Shown in pieces: positions 7,037 to 14,730 of a stretch of 64,000 bases of DNA. The stretch is from Streptomyces brasiliensis. GTDB lineage: Bacteria > Actinomycetota > Actinomycetes > Streptomycetales > Streptomycetaceae. The notes below the pieces were generated by a model. It did not search any database. It had not been told where the DNA came from and saw nothing but the letters and a program-made list of their open reading frames with translations. Position numbers and translations under genes: made by a program. Within the stretch, counting starts at the first letter, position 1. Every line of letters starts with the position of its first letter. The stretch is from the NCBI RefSeq assembly GCF_014647875.1, contig NZ_BMQA01000001.1, forward strand, positions 496,001-560,000. Direction: 5' to 3'.

Positions 7037-10000
7037 TTGCGTACCTCCGTTCCGGTGGTGGCGGTGATCCCGGCCCGCCGGCGGTACTCGGCGAGCAGCC
7101 TGGGCAGGTCCGGTCCGCGCGGGCGGCGGCCCGGCCGGATGTCGGCGGTCAGCGCCTTGTCCTCCTGGATATGGGCGTTGGGGTCGAGCGCGATGGCCAC
7201 CAGTTCGTTGGCCGCGTCGCCCCGGGACAGGCCGTTGGGTCCCCAGTGGAAGGGCAGGCCGATCTGGTGGACGGTACGGCCCTGGACGCGCAGCGGCCGG
7301 ATGCGGTCCGTCACCAGGACGCGCGCCTCGACGGCGCCCCGGGCGGTGACGACCGTGGCCCAGCCGCCGTTGTCCAGGCCGCGTTCGGCGGCCAGGGCGG
7401 GCGAGACCTCGCAGAAGAACTCCGGTTGCAGTTCGGAGAGATACTCCGACCAGCGGCTCATGCCGCCCGCGGTGAAGTGCTCGGTCAGCCGGTGCGTGGT
7501 GACGACGTACGGGAAGACACCGGCTCCCTCGTCGTCGCCGCTGGGGTGGTAGCGGTTGCCCTCGCGGGGCAGCAGCTGCCGTACCGGATTGCGGGGCGTC
7601 GAGGGGTACAGGTAGTTGGTGAACGGCGAGTCCTGGGGCTCGTAGTGCGTGGGCAGCGGGCCGTCCTCGAGGCCCGCGGGTGCGTAGAGCCAGCCCTTGC
7701 CGTCGGCCTGCATGATGAACGGGTCGTCGCCGCGCAGCGCGTCGGGACCGGTGGCATCCTCGTCGGGGACGAAGCCGGGCGCGCGGTCGGGCAGGAAGTC
7801 GGGGACGTCGTGGCCGGTCCAGCGTCCCGCCTCCGGGTCCCACCACACGTACTTCTTGCGTTCGCTCCACGGGGCGCCGTCGGGGGCGGCGGAGGCGCGG
7901 TTGTAGAGGACGCGGCGGTTGGCGGGCCAGGCCCAGGCCCACTCGGCGGCCACCCAGTCCTGTTCCCACTCGGGCTTCTTGCGGGCGGCCCGGTTGACGC
8001 CGTCGGCGTAGACGCCGCAGTAGATCCAGCAGCCGCAGCGGGTGGAGCCGTCGTCCTTCAGCTCGGTGTAGGTGCTCAGCGGGGCACCGTCCGGGCCGTG
8101 GCCGTTGATCTCGGCGAGCACGGCGTCGGCGACGGGCTCGGCCAGCGGGCCGCTCACCGGATAGTTCCAGGCGAGGTCCAGGACCGGACGGTCCATCGGG
8201 TCGGTGGAGCCGGCCAGCTTCTCCCTGATGCGGCGGCCCAGGTGATACATGAACCACAGGTCGCTGCGTGCGTCGCCCTCGGGTTCGACGGCCTGGTGGT
8301 GCCACTGCACCCAGCGGTTGGTGTTGGTGAAGGAGCCGGACTTCTCGGTGTGGGCGGCGGCCGGGAAGAAGAACACCTCGGTCGCGATGTCCTCGGTGCG
8401 CAGCTCCCCGTTCTCGATCTCGGGGCCGTCCTGCCACCAGGTCGCGGATTCGATGAGGGAGAAGTCGCGGACCACCAGCCAGTCCAGGTTGGCCATGCCG
8501 AGCCGCTGGAGGCGGGTGTTGGCAGAGCCGACGGCCGGGTTCTCGCCGAGCAGGAAGTAGCCCTTGCACACGCCGTCGAGCTGGGCCATGACCGTGTCGT
8601 AGGTGGAGTGGGACCCGGTCAGACGCGGCAGGTGGTCGAAGCAGAAGTCGTTGCCGGGCCCGGCCGCGTCGCCGTAATAGGCCTTCAGCAGGCTGACCAG
8701 GTACGCCCGCATGTCCGCCCAGAACCCCTTCTCCGTACGCGTCGTGGCGACGAAGTTGTCGAGGTTCATGTCGCTGTGGGCGTGCGGCATCGGGATGTAG
8801 CCGGGCAGCAGGTTGAAGAGGGTCGGGATGTCGCTGGAGCCCTGGATGGAGGCGTGGCCGCGCAGGGCCTGGATGCCGCCGCCGGTGCGGCCGATGTTGC
8901 CGAGCAGCAGCTGCAGGACGCTCGCCGCGCGGATGAACTGGGAGCCGGTGGAGTGCTGGGTCCAGCCGACCGCGTACACGAAGGCGCTGGTGCGGTCAGG
9001 ACCGGAGTTGGCGGTCAGGTCCTCGCACACCTGGAAGAAGGTCTCGCGCGGGATGCCGCAGATCTCCTCGACCTTCTCGGGGGTGTAGCGGGCGTAGTGG
9101 CGCTTGAGGATCTGGTAGACGCAGCGCGGGTGTCGCAGCGTCTCGTCGGTCGGGGTGCGGTGGCCGGTGCGGGCGCCGCCGGAGCCGTGCGCCTCGGGGC
9201 CGGCCGTCCTGCGGACCCGGTCCTCGTAGAGTTCGTCGGTCTCGCCGGTGGGCTGCTGCACCTCGACGCCCTCGTACTGCCAGCTGTGCGGGTCGTAGGT
9301 CGCCTTGTCCTCGTCGAGGCCGGAGAAGACGCCGTCGAGGTCCTCTGTGTCGCGGAAGTCCTCGCCGACCAGGGTGGCCGCGTTGGTGTACGCCAGGACG
9401 TACTCGCGGAAGTCCTTCTCCTCGGTCAGGACGTAATTGATGATCCCGCCGAGGAAGGCGATGTCGGCTCCCGCGCGGATCGGGACGTACAGGTCGGCCA
9501 GCGCGCTGGTGCGGTTGAAGCGGGGGTCGACGTGGATGACGCGGGCGCCGCGCAGCTTTGCCTCCATGACCCACTGGAAGCCGACGGGGTGGCACTCGGC
9601 GAAGTTGGAGCCCTCGATCACGATGCAGTCGGCGTGCTGGAGGTCCTGCATGAAGGTGGTGGCGCCGCCCCGGCCGAAGGAGGTGCCGAGTCCGGCGACC
9701 GTGGAGCTGTGGCAGACCCGGGCCTGGTTCTCCACCTGGACCACGCCGAGGCCGGTCAAAAGCTTCTTGATGAGGTAGTTCTCCTCGTTGTCGAGGGTGG
9801 CGCCGCCGAGGCTCGCGATGCCGAGGGTGCGGGCGGTGCGCCTGCCGTCGTGCTCCCACTCCCAGGTCTCGCGCCGGGTGCGGACGACCCGCTCGGCGAC
9901 CATGTCCATGGCGGTGTCCAGGTCGAGCGGCTCCCAGTCCGTGCCGTACGGCCGCCGGTAGAGGACCTGATGCTCACGGGCCGGTCCGGTGGTGAGCTCG

Positions 10001-10278
10001 AGCGTCGCCGAGCCCTTGGGACACAGGCGGCCCCGGCTGACCGGGGAGGCGGGGTCGCCCTCGATCTGGACGACCTTCTCGTCACGCACGTAGACCTGCT
10101 GGCCGCAACCGACCGCGCAGTACGGGCAGATCGACTGCGTCACCCGGTGGGCACTGTCGGTGCGGGCCCGCAGCCGCTCGGTGTACGGCGACTTCGCGGC
10201 CTCGCCGCGGCCGGTGCGGTCGGTGCCGGTGAGCTGGCGGCGGACGGGCCAGGCACGGATACGGTCGGCCATTCCCAT
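7033..10278 (-). CDS. fdhA: Formate dehydrogenase alpha subunit (molybdopterin, FDH-N type, Cys form)
   Basis: A 1081-residue member of the molybdopterin oxidoreductase family. The N-terminal [4Fe-4S] site is CPYCAVGC with a later CPKG (Cys51, 54, 58, 86). The metal-binding residue lies in ARVCHSS (Cys189, His190); it is encoded by TGC, so this is a cysteine, not a selenocysteine, enzyme. The rest follows FDH-N/FdnG order with the molydopterin dinucleotide domain at the C-terminus. ATG 10278 follows AGGGAG. No twin-arginine leader is present, so the complex probably faces the cytoplasm. Substrate assignment to formate is by family; related proteins act on other one-carbon compounds. It forms an operon with the beta and NrfD-like subunits. 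Confidence 0.92.
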   Translation of the reverse strand: MGMADRIRAWPVRRQLTGTDRTGRGEAAKSPYTERLRARTDSAHRVTQSICPYCAVGCGQQVYVRDEKVVQIEGDPASPVSRGRLCPKGSATLELTTGPAREHQVLYRRPYGTDWEPLDLDTAMDMVAERVVRTRRETWEWEHDGRRTARTLGIASLGGATLDNEENYLIKKLLTGLGVVQVENQARVCHSSTVAGLGTSFGRGGATTFMQDLQHADCIVIEGSNFAECHPVGFQWVMEAKLRGARVIHVDPRFNRTSALADLYVPIRAGADIAFLGGIINYVLTEEKDFREYVLAYTNAATLVGEDFRDTEDLDGVFSGLDEDKATYDPHSWQYEGVEVQQPTGETDELYEDRVRRTAGPEAHGSGGARTGHRTPTDETLRHPRCVYQILKRHYARYTPEKVEEICGIPRETFFQVCEDLTANSGPDRTSAFVYAVGWTQHSTGSQFIRAASVLQLLLGNIGRTGGGIQALRGHASIQGSSDIPTLFNLLPGYIPMPHAHSDMNLDNFVATTRTEKGFWADMRAYLVSLLKAYYGDAAGPGNDFCFDHLPRLTGSHSTYDTVMAQLDGVCKGYFLLGENPAVGSANTRLQRLGMANLDWLVVRDFSLIESATWWQDGPEIENGELRTEDIATEVFFFPAAAHTEKSGSFTNTNRWVQWHHQAVEPEGDARSDLWFMYHLGRRIREKLAGSTDPMDRPVLDLAWNYPVSGPLAEPVADAVLAEINGHGPDGAPLSTYTELKDDGSTRCGCWIYCGVYADGVNRAARKKPEWEQDWVAAEWAWAWPANRRVLYNRASAAPDGAPWSERKKYVWWDPEAGRWTGHDVPDFLPDRAPGFVPDEDATGPDALRGDDPFIMQADGKGWLYAPAGLEDGPLPTHYEPQDSPFTNYLYPSTPRNPVRQLLPREGNRYHPSGDDEGAGVFPYVVTTHRLTEHFTAGGMSRWSEYLSELQPEFFCEVSPALAAERGLDNGGWATVVTARGAVEARVLVTDRIRPLRVQGRTVHQIGLPFHWGPNGLSRGDAANELVAIALDPNAHIQEDKALTADIRPGRRPRGPDLPRLLAEYRRRAGITATTGTEVRK

Positions 10279-10296
10279 GGCGGCTCCCTGTCGCGG

Positions 10297-10527
10297 TCAG
10301 GCGGGGGGCTCGTCCGGCACGGGCTGCTCGGGGTGCACGGCCCCGGAGCGCGGTGCGCCCTTGGGCCCCGTGCCGGCCTCGTCGGTGTCGGGCACGTCGT
10401 CCCCTTCCACGTCACCGGCCGCACGCTCCGGCGGGACCTCCCACGGGTCCTCCCCGGCATCGGTCTGCTGATCCGGCAGATCCCGCGGCACGGGCGCACC
10501 GTCCTCACGGCGCCGCTGATCGGTCAC
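10297..10527 (-). CDS. Small acidic hypothetical protein upstream of fdhA
   Basis: A 76-residue protein starting at GTG 10527 behind GAGGGAG. It is rich in Asp, Glu, Pro and Gly with no hydrophobic core and is probably disordered. It ends 18 bp before fdhA, so it is the first gene of the formate dehydrogenase operon. I do not recognise the family. The good ribosome-binding site and the position argue that it is real; the low complexity argues for caution. A role as an accessory or maturation peptide would be guesswork. Confidence 0.55.
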   Translation of the reverse strand: MTDQRRREDGAPVPRDLPDQQTDAGEDPWEVPPERAAGDVEGDDVPDTDEAGTGPKGAPRSGAVHPEQPVPDEPPA

Positions 10528-10673
10528 GGCGTACTCCCTCGCGTCGGTTCGAGCGGTACGCGAGTACCGCGCGGGGGGTGGTCGAAACGCGGGGGGGTGC
10601 GGGGCAGGCCGGGACGGGCGCGACGACTACGGCGGGAGCCCCGCAGCGCGGTCCGGCACCTGCCGGGGCACAG

Positions 10674-10899
10674 GAGCGAAGCCTGCCTGGGTGCAGAGGC
10701 GAAGCCCGCCTGGGTCTGAGGCGAAGCCCGCCAGCGATGCACAGGCGAAGCCCCGCCGGGGTCTGAGGCGAAGCCCGCCAGCGATGCACAGGCGAAGCCC
10801 CGCCGGGGTCTGAGGCGAAGCCCGCCAGCGGTGCACGGGCGAAGCCCGCCAGGGGTGCAGGGGACGGAGTCCCCGCCGGGGTCTGAGGCGGAGCCCCAG
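10674..10899. repeat. Tandem repeat array, 47-bp period
   Basis: Near-identical units start at 10721, 10768 and 10815, each beginning GCGAAGCCCGCCAGC and passing through GCGAAGCCCCGCCGGGG about half way, so the 47-bp unit is itself a degenerate doubling of about 23 bp. Diverged half units extend from 10674 to 10899. Open frames on either strand here are compositional. The array lies in a 554-bp stretch (10528-11081) with no supported gene, between the formate dehydrogenase operon and the ROK regulator. Confidence 0.85.
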
Positions 10900-10915
10900 G
10901 GCAAGGAGACCTTTT

Positions 10916-11077
10916 CACCCACCGAGTCGGGCAGGCGGGTGGGCGAACGGGGTCCGGGGCGGAGCCCGGGGCGGGACCTCTCCACCCACCGAGTCGGGCA
11001 GGCGGGTGGGCGAACGGGGTCCGGGGCGGAGCCCGGGGCGGGACCTCTCCACCCACCGAGTCGGGCAGGCGGGTGGG
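10916..11077. repeat. Tandem repeat array, 67-bp period
   Basis: A 28-base element with CCCACC and GGTGGG ends occurs at 10916-10943, 10983-11010 and 11050-11077, exactly 67 bp apart. The spacer between copies (GGGGTCCGGGGCGGAGCCCG and flanks) is also repeated. Each element can form a short hairpin. The last copy ends 4 bp before the stop of the ROK gene, so its transcript would run into the array; part of it may serve as terminator. Confidence 0.85.
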
Positions 11078-11081
11078 CAAA

Positions 11082-12371
11082 TCAGTGTGGAGCCCGCTCC
11101 TCCAGGGCCGTCCGCCACGCAGGGAGCCGGTCCTCGGCCGCCGGTTCGGCACGCCGACCACCGCGGGCGAAGAAATCGGCGAGCGGCAGGATCGCCGCGC
11201 CCACGGTGACCGCGTCGGGGCCCAGCCGGCCCAGATCGATGGTGACCTTCTCGGCCGGGTGGCGCAGCGCGTACGTGGTCGCATGGCGGCGCACCGCGGG
11301 CAGGAACCGGGAGCCGAGCTGGAGCCCGGCCCAGCCGCCGATCAGGATCCGCTCGGGCTGGAAGAGGTTGATCAGGTCGGACAGTCCCGCGCCCAGGTAC
11401 TCGGCGGTCTCCTCGAGGACCGCCAGCGCCACGGGGTCGGCGGCCGTACCCCCGGCGGGATACGCCGCGGCCAGCATCGCCGTGAGCGCGGTCTCCTCGT
11501 CGGTGTCCTCCGGCGGCCGGCCGCCCTCCTCCCGCCAGCGCGAGAGCAACGACTCCGCCCCCGCGTACGCCTCCAGGCAGCCGAGCGCACCGCACCGGCA
11601 GCGGCGCCCCCGCACCCGTACCGTCAGATGCCCCCACTCCACGGCCCGCCCGTGCTCCACCTCGGGCGTGACGAGACACGCGCCGACGCCCGAGCCGAAG
11701 AGGACCACCACGGCGTTGCGCGCGCCGCGCCCCGCCCCGAACCACATCTCGGCCTGGCCCAGGGTCTTGGCGCCGTTGTCGATGAAATACGGAACGCTGT
11801 CGGGGAGTTGGGAGCCGGAGCGGAGCAGGGCCTCGAGCGGGACGGCGTCCCAGCCGATGGTCTGCCCGTGCACCACGGCACCCCGGTCGGCGGTGCGCTC
11901 GACGATGCCGGGGACGCCGACGCCCACACCGAGCAGCCGCTCAGGCTCGATCCCAGCAGCCCGCAGCACCTCGGCGACGCCGTCGCGGATGTGGCCGACG
12001 ATGACGTCCACGTCGTAGCGCTGCGGCGCCAACGGGTGTTCGACGCGGGCCAGTTCGGTGAGGGTCACGTCGAACAGCTCGACGCGGACGCGGGTCTCGC
12101 CGACGTCGACGCCGATCATGTGCCCGCTGTCGGGTGCGACGCGCAGCAGCGTACGGGGGCGGCCTCCGTCGGAGTCGACGCTGCCGGCCTCCTCGACCAG
12201 CCCGTCGGCGATCAGGTCCGCGACGACGTTGCTGACCGAGCCGGAACTCAGGCCGGTCGCCGGACCCAGCTCGAAACGGCTGAGGGGGCCGTCGAAGTAC
12301 AGCCGTTGCAGCACGGCCGTACGGTTGCCCCGCCTGAGGTCGCGTACCGTGCGCCCGTTCCGCCCCGCCAT
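11082..12371 (-). CDS. ROK-family transcriptional regulator
   Basis: A 429-residue protein starting at ATG 12371 behind GGAAGGAG. Residues 1-75 form a winged helix (LSSGSVSNVVADLIADGL as recognition region). The ROK sugar-kinase-like fold follows with IGVDVGETRVRVEL, the GSGVGACLV region and the zinc motif GHLTVRV...CRCGALGCLE (two Cys-x-Cys pairs). These regulators usually sense a sugar or sugar phosphate and repress a catabolic operon (XylR/NagC/Mlc). No sugar genes lie next to it here, so the target is unknown. An imperfect palindrome 75 bp upstream could be its operator. Downstream, its 3' end meets the 67-bp repeat array. Confidence 0.9.
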   Translation of the reverse strand: MAGRNGRTVRDLRRGNRTAVLQRLYFDGPLSRFELGPATGLSSGSVSNVVADLIADGLVEEAGSVDSDGGRPRTLLRVAPDSGHMIGVDVGETRVRVELFDVTLTELARVEHPLAPQRYDVDVIVGHIRDGVAEVLRAAGIEPERLLGVGVGVPGIVERTADRGAVVHGQTIGWDAVPLEALLRSGSQLPDSVPYFIDNGAKTLGQAEMWFGAGRGARNAVVVLFGSGVGACLVTPEVEHGRAVEWGHLTVRVRGRRCRCGALGCLEAYAGAESLLSRWREEGGRPPEDTDEETALTAMLAAAYPAGGTAADPVALAVLEETAEYLGAGLSDLINLFQPERILIGGWAGLQLGSRFLPAVRRHATTYALRHPAEKVTIDLGRLGPDAVTVGAAILPLADFFARGGRRAEPAAEDRLPAWRTALEERAPH

Positions 12372-12445
12372 GTGGCTCCTTCCGAACCCTGCCCGACCTG
12401 CAACATACCCCCCTGTGCGGGCCTTGCGCGACATTCGTCCAACCC

Positions 12446-12466
12446 TTAGTTCACGCTATGAGCTAA
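12446..12466. promoter_or_regulatory. Imperfect palindrome upstream of the ROK gene
   Basis: Arms TTAGTTCA (12446-12453) and TGAGCTAA (12459-12466) match at 7 of 8 positions around a 5-base centre. The site lies 75 bp before the ROK start and covers the stop codon of the APH-family gene. It resembles operators of ROK-type repressors and may be autoregulatory. Confidence 0.45.
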
Positions 12467-13425
12467 GCGGCGGCCAGTTCCTCTATCTCGTCCAGCGCGG
12501 CGACGAGCTCCGGGGCGACCAAGTCCCGGACGCGGCGGGCCTGTTCCTCCCCCACGGCCCGGGGCACCGTCTCGGTGAGCATGATCAGGTAGAGATAGCT
12601 GCGGTACAGGGCCAGCCGCAGCCGGGCCGGGACGTCGAACTCGGCGCGGCCCCCGGCCTCCCGGTAGCCGGCCAGGAACGCCTCGTCCTTCCTGATGTCG
12701 CCCAGCAGGGCGAGGGAGACGAAGTCGGCCAGGGGGTCGCCCCAGAACATGCGCTCGCCGTCGATGAGGCCGCCGATACGGGGATCCCCCGCCGAGCGGT
12801 CGACCAGGACGTTCCCGGACCACAGGTCGAAGTGGACCGGGCGCGGCACGGTGACCTCGCCGAGCGCGTCCTGGGCGGACCGGGCGGTACGGGCCACCTC
12901 GTCGACGGGCCTGGGCAGCCGGGCGCCGTAGCGGCGGGCGTCGTCGAGGACGGCGTCGTACATCGTGACGAAGGCGGTGCGCCAGTCCGGCGCGAGTGGT
13001 CCGAGGGCACCGGACGGATAGCCGTGGCCGGGACCGGTGAGCCGGTGCAGCCGGGCGACCTGACGGCCCAGCTCCGCCCTCAGGGCTGCCTGTTCGGAGT
13101 CCGTGAGGGAGCCGTTCCAGGGCTCGCCCGGGCAGACCGTCATCAGCATCCACCGCGCCTCGACGGCCACGACACGCGGCGCGGGCACGTCGGCCTCGGC
13201 GGCCACACGGTAGAACTCCGCCTCGCCGGCGAGCAGTCGGGACTCATAGCGCAGGCCGGGTCCGGTGGGCGCGACCTTCAGCACGTAGCGCGTGCCGTCG
13301 GTGAACCGCAGTTCCTCGACGGTGTTGTAGGTGCCACCGCCCAACGCCCGCACCTCGGCGAGACCGCCGTCCGAAATCCCGGCGCCGACCAGGACCTGCC
13401 GCGCCCGCTCCCACGAGTCCGCCAC
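12463..13425 (-). CDS. Aminoglycoside phosphotransferase (APH)-family kinase
   Basis: GTG 13425 gives 320 residues with a normal APH/fructosamine-kinase fold: an N-terminal strand region with Lys50 (RYVLKVAP) as likely ATP ligand, the catalytic HFDLWSGNVLVD (His198, Asp200, Asn205), and IDGERMFWGDP (Asp222). The open frame continues upstream without a stop into DUF3626 sequence, but a GAGGGGG ribosome-binding site and a promoter-like pair at 13455-13482 precede GTG 13425, so I treat this as a separate gene. Family members phosphorylate aminoglycosides, homoserine, fructosamines or other small molecules; the match in WGDPLADF is closer to the fructosamine/ketosamine kinase side. Resistance should not be assumed. 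Confidence 0.82.
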   Translation of the reverse strand: MADSWERARQVLVGAGISDGGLAEVRALGGGTYNTVEELRFTDGTRYVLKVAPTGPGLRYESRLLAGEAEFYRVAAEADVPAPRVVAVEARWMLMTVCPGEPWNGSLTDSEQAALRAELGRQVARLHRLTGPGHGYPSGALGPLAPDWRTAFVTMYDAVLDDARRYGARLPRPVDEVARTARSAQDALGEVTVPRPVHFDLWSGNVLVDRSAGDPRIGGLIDGERMFWGDPLADFVSLALLGDIRKDEAFLAGYREAGGRAEFDVPARLRLALYRSYLYLIMLTETVPRAVGEEQARRVRDLVAPELVAALDEIEELAAA

Positions 13426-14049
13426 CGCACCCCGCCCCCTCTTGATGTCGGTACAGGGTACGAAACGCCCCTGAGTCCTCAAGTCACCGCGCCCACCGGC
13501 CCGCCGCCCATCGGGCGTGCGGCGGTACCCGAGGCGGATGTAGTCGTCGAGGGCGTCGCGCTCGTCCGTCTCGGCCGGCGCTATCAGATGCGTGCCGCCG
13601 GCCACCCCGAAGTCGGTGGGCTCGGCCGCACTGTCGGGGTGGCAGAAGGTCGCGCGGGCCAGGGCCGGGCCGGTCAGCCGGAAGTGCGAGGACCCGAACC
13701 TCGGTGCCGCGCCGACCACTTGGCGACGGAAGTTCAGACCGCCGTACACGGGCCGTTCGTCCGCGGCCGCGTCGTCGTACACCCCGCCGAAGATCCGGCT
13801 CTCCCAGCGGTGCCGGTCGCCGCCCGGACGGGCGGTCAGGCCGCCGTTGGTGGTGCCGGTGACGAACTGCGAGTGGTACACGCCGTCCCTGGCCGGCGCC
13901 TCGAGGATCGGCACGCCGCCGGTCAGGCGGTCCGGGTGGAAGTTGAGCGTGATGCGCAGGCCGGCGTCGATCTCCGGGCCCGAGGATCGGGCGGCGACAT
14001 GGCGCAGCGCCTCGCACACCCGTGCCGGGGCGACGTGCCGGAAATCCAC
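13426..14049 (-). pseudogene. DUF3626 gene, C-terminally truncated
   Basis: GTG 14049 follows GGGGGAG and opens a protein with the DUF3626 core: ITLNFHPDR, FVTGTTNGGLTA, WESRIFGGVYD, PRFGSSHFRL and ATFCHPDS. After the ALDDYI segment the family normally continues for about 100 residues; here the sequence turns into arginine-rich low complexity and then runs in frame into the APH-family kinase. No stop separates them, so a 530-residue fusion is formally possible. I read it as a truncation or deletion whose end happens to be in frame, because the kinase has its own start signals. DUF3626 proteins are of unknown function. Confidence 0.65.
13455..13482 (-). promoter_or_regulatory. Putative sigma70-type promoter of the APH-family gene
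   Basis: On the minus strand TTGAGG (13482-13477) and TACCCT (13460-13455) are 16 bp apart, 30 bp before GTG 13425. It lies inside the tail of the DUF3626 remnant, which supports independent expression of the kinase. Confidence 0.45.
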
Positions 14050-14085
14050 TGGCTCCCCCTCACTGCGACTACCTACGCTAGGCAA

Positions 14086-14106
14086 AAACCTAGGGCTCCT
14101 AGGTTT
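14086..14106. promoter_or_regulatory. Perfect inverted repeat in a divergent promoter region
   Basis: AAACCTAGG (14086-14094) and CCTAGGTTT (14098-14106) are perfect arms around GCT. The site lies in the 83-bp gap between the divergent DUF3626 and FBP genes, where an operator controlling both would be expected. The bound regulator is unknown. Confidence 0.6.
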
Positions 14107-14132
14107 CGCTCGCACTCCCACAAGGACTTCCC

Positions 14133-14627
14133 ATGAGATCACTCACCGAGCAGGACATCCGTGACTCCTTCGTGAACTGCTCGAAGGGGGAGGCCAAGCG
14201 GCTCCCGGTGCCGCGGGATCTGGCTGAACGGCCCTGGCCCGAGCTGGACTTTCTGGGGTGGCGGGATCCGGGGGCCCCCGATCGCAGTTATCTGGTGGCC
14301 GAGCGGTGGCGGGAACCGGTCGGCGTGGCGCTGCGGTTTCCCCCCGCTCGGCACGGCTTTCTGCACCGGAGCATGTGTTCGTTGTGTCTGACGACCCACC
14401 CCGGCGGCGGGGTGTCGCTCATGACCGCCCGCAAGGCCGGCGCCGCCGGCCGTGAGGGCAATTCCGTCGGCGTGTACATGTGCACGGATCTGGCCTGCTC
14501 GCTCTACGTGCGGGGCCGGAAGGTGCCCGAGTCCGGCATGCGTATCGAGGAGAGCCTGACCACCGAGGAGCAGATCGCGCGCACGGCGGGGAATCTGTCG
14601 GCGTTCCTCGACAGGCTGTATGTCTGA
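14133..14627 (+). CDS. FBP-domain protein (FusB-like zinc-finger, elongation factor G-binding)
   Basis: A 164-residue protein; ATG 14133 follows AAGGA. The C-terminal half is a four-cysteine treble-clef zinc finger: CSLC (Cys82, Cys85) and CTDLAC (Cys117, Cys122). The N-terminal half is helical. This is the FBP domain found in the staphylococcal fusidic acid resistance protein FusB/FusC, which binds EF-G and releases it from stalled ribosomes. Streptomyces carry several chromosomal homologues, and whether they protect against fusidic acid is not known. It is divergent from the DUF3626 remnant across a perfect inverted repeat. Confidence 0.85.
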   Translation: MRSLTEQDIRDSFVNCSKGEAKRLPVPRDLAERPWPELDFLGWRDPGAPDRSYLVAERWREPVGVALRFPPARHGFLHRSMCSLCLTTHPGGGVSLMTARKAGAAGREGNSVGVYMCTDLACSLYVRGRKVPESGMRIEESLTTEEQIARTAGNLSAFLDRLYV

Positions 14628-14730
14628 CCCGGCCCAGGTGACACACGGGCCGTGAGCGGTCTGCTTGCCCGCCCCGGCCGCCCCCGGCGGGTACGTTCGG
14701 CGCGTCCGTCGAAGGGGAACAGCCCAAGAG

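Noticed and set aside
9711..9725. A selenocysteine codon in formate dehydrogenase
   Set aside because: The codon at the metal-binding position is TGC, a normal cysteine.
7171..10719. A 1,182-codon plus-strand frame opposite formate dehydrogenase
   Set aside because: Valine/glycine-rich shadow frame with no motif; the opposite frame is a clear molybdoenzyme.
10674..11077. A possible CRISPR array
   Set aside because: Units are contiguous with no unique spacers, and no cas gene is near.
10505..11284. Minus-strand frame translating the repeat arrays
   Set aside because: The product is a direct reflection of the DNA repeats (GFASDPGG-like units) and ends inside the ROK gene; no ribosome-binding site or homology.
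12463..13425. Calling the APH-family protein an aminoglycoside resistance gene
   Set aside because: The fold includes many non-antibiotic kinases; nothing in the sequence or neighbours supports resistance.
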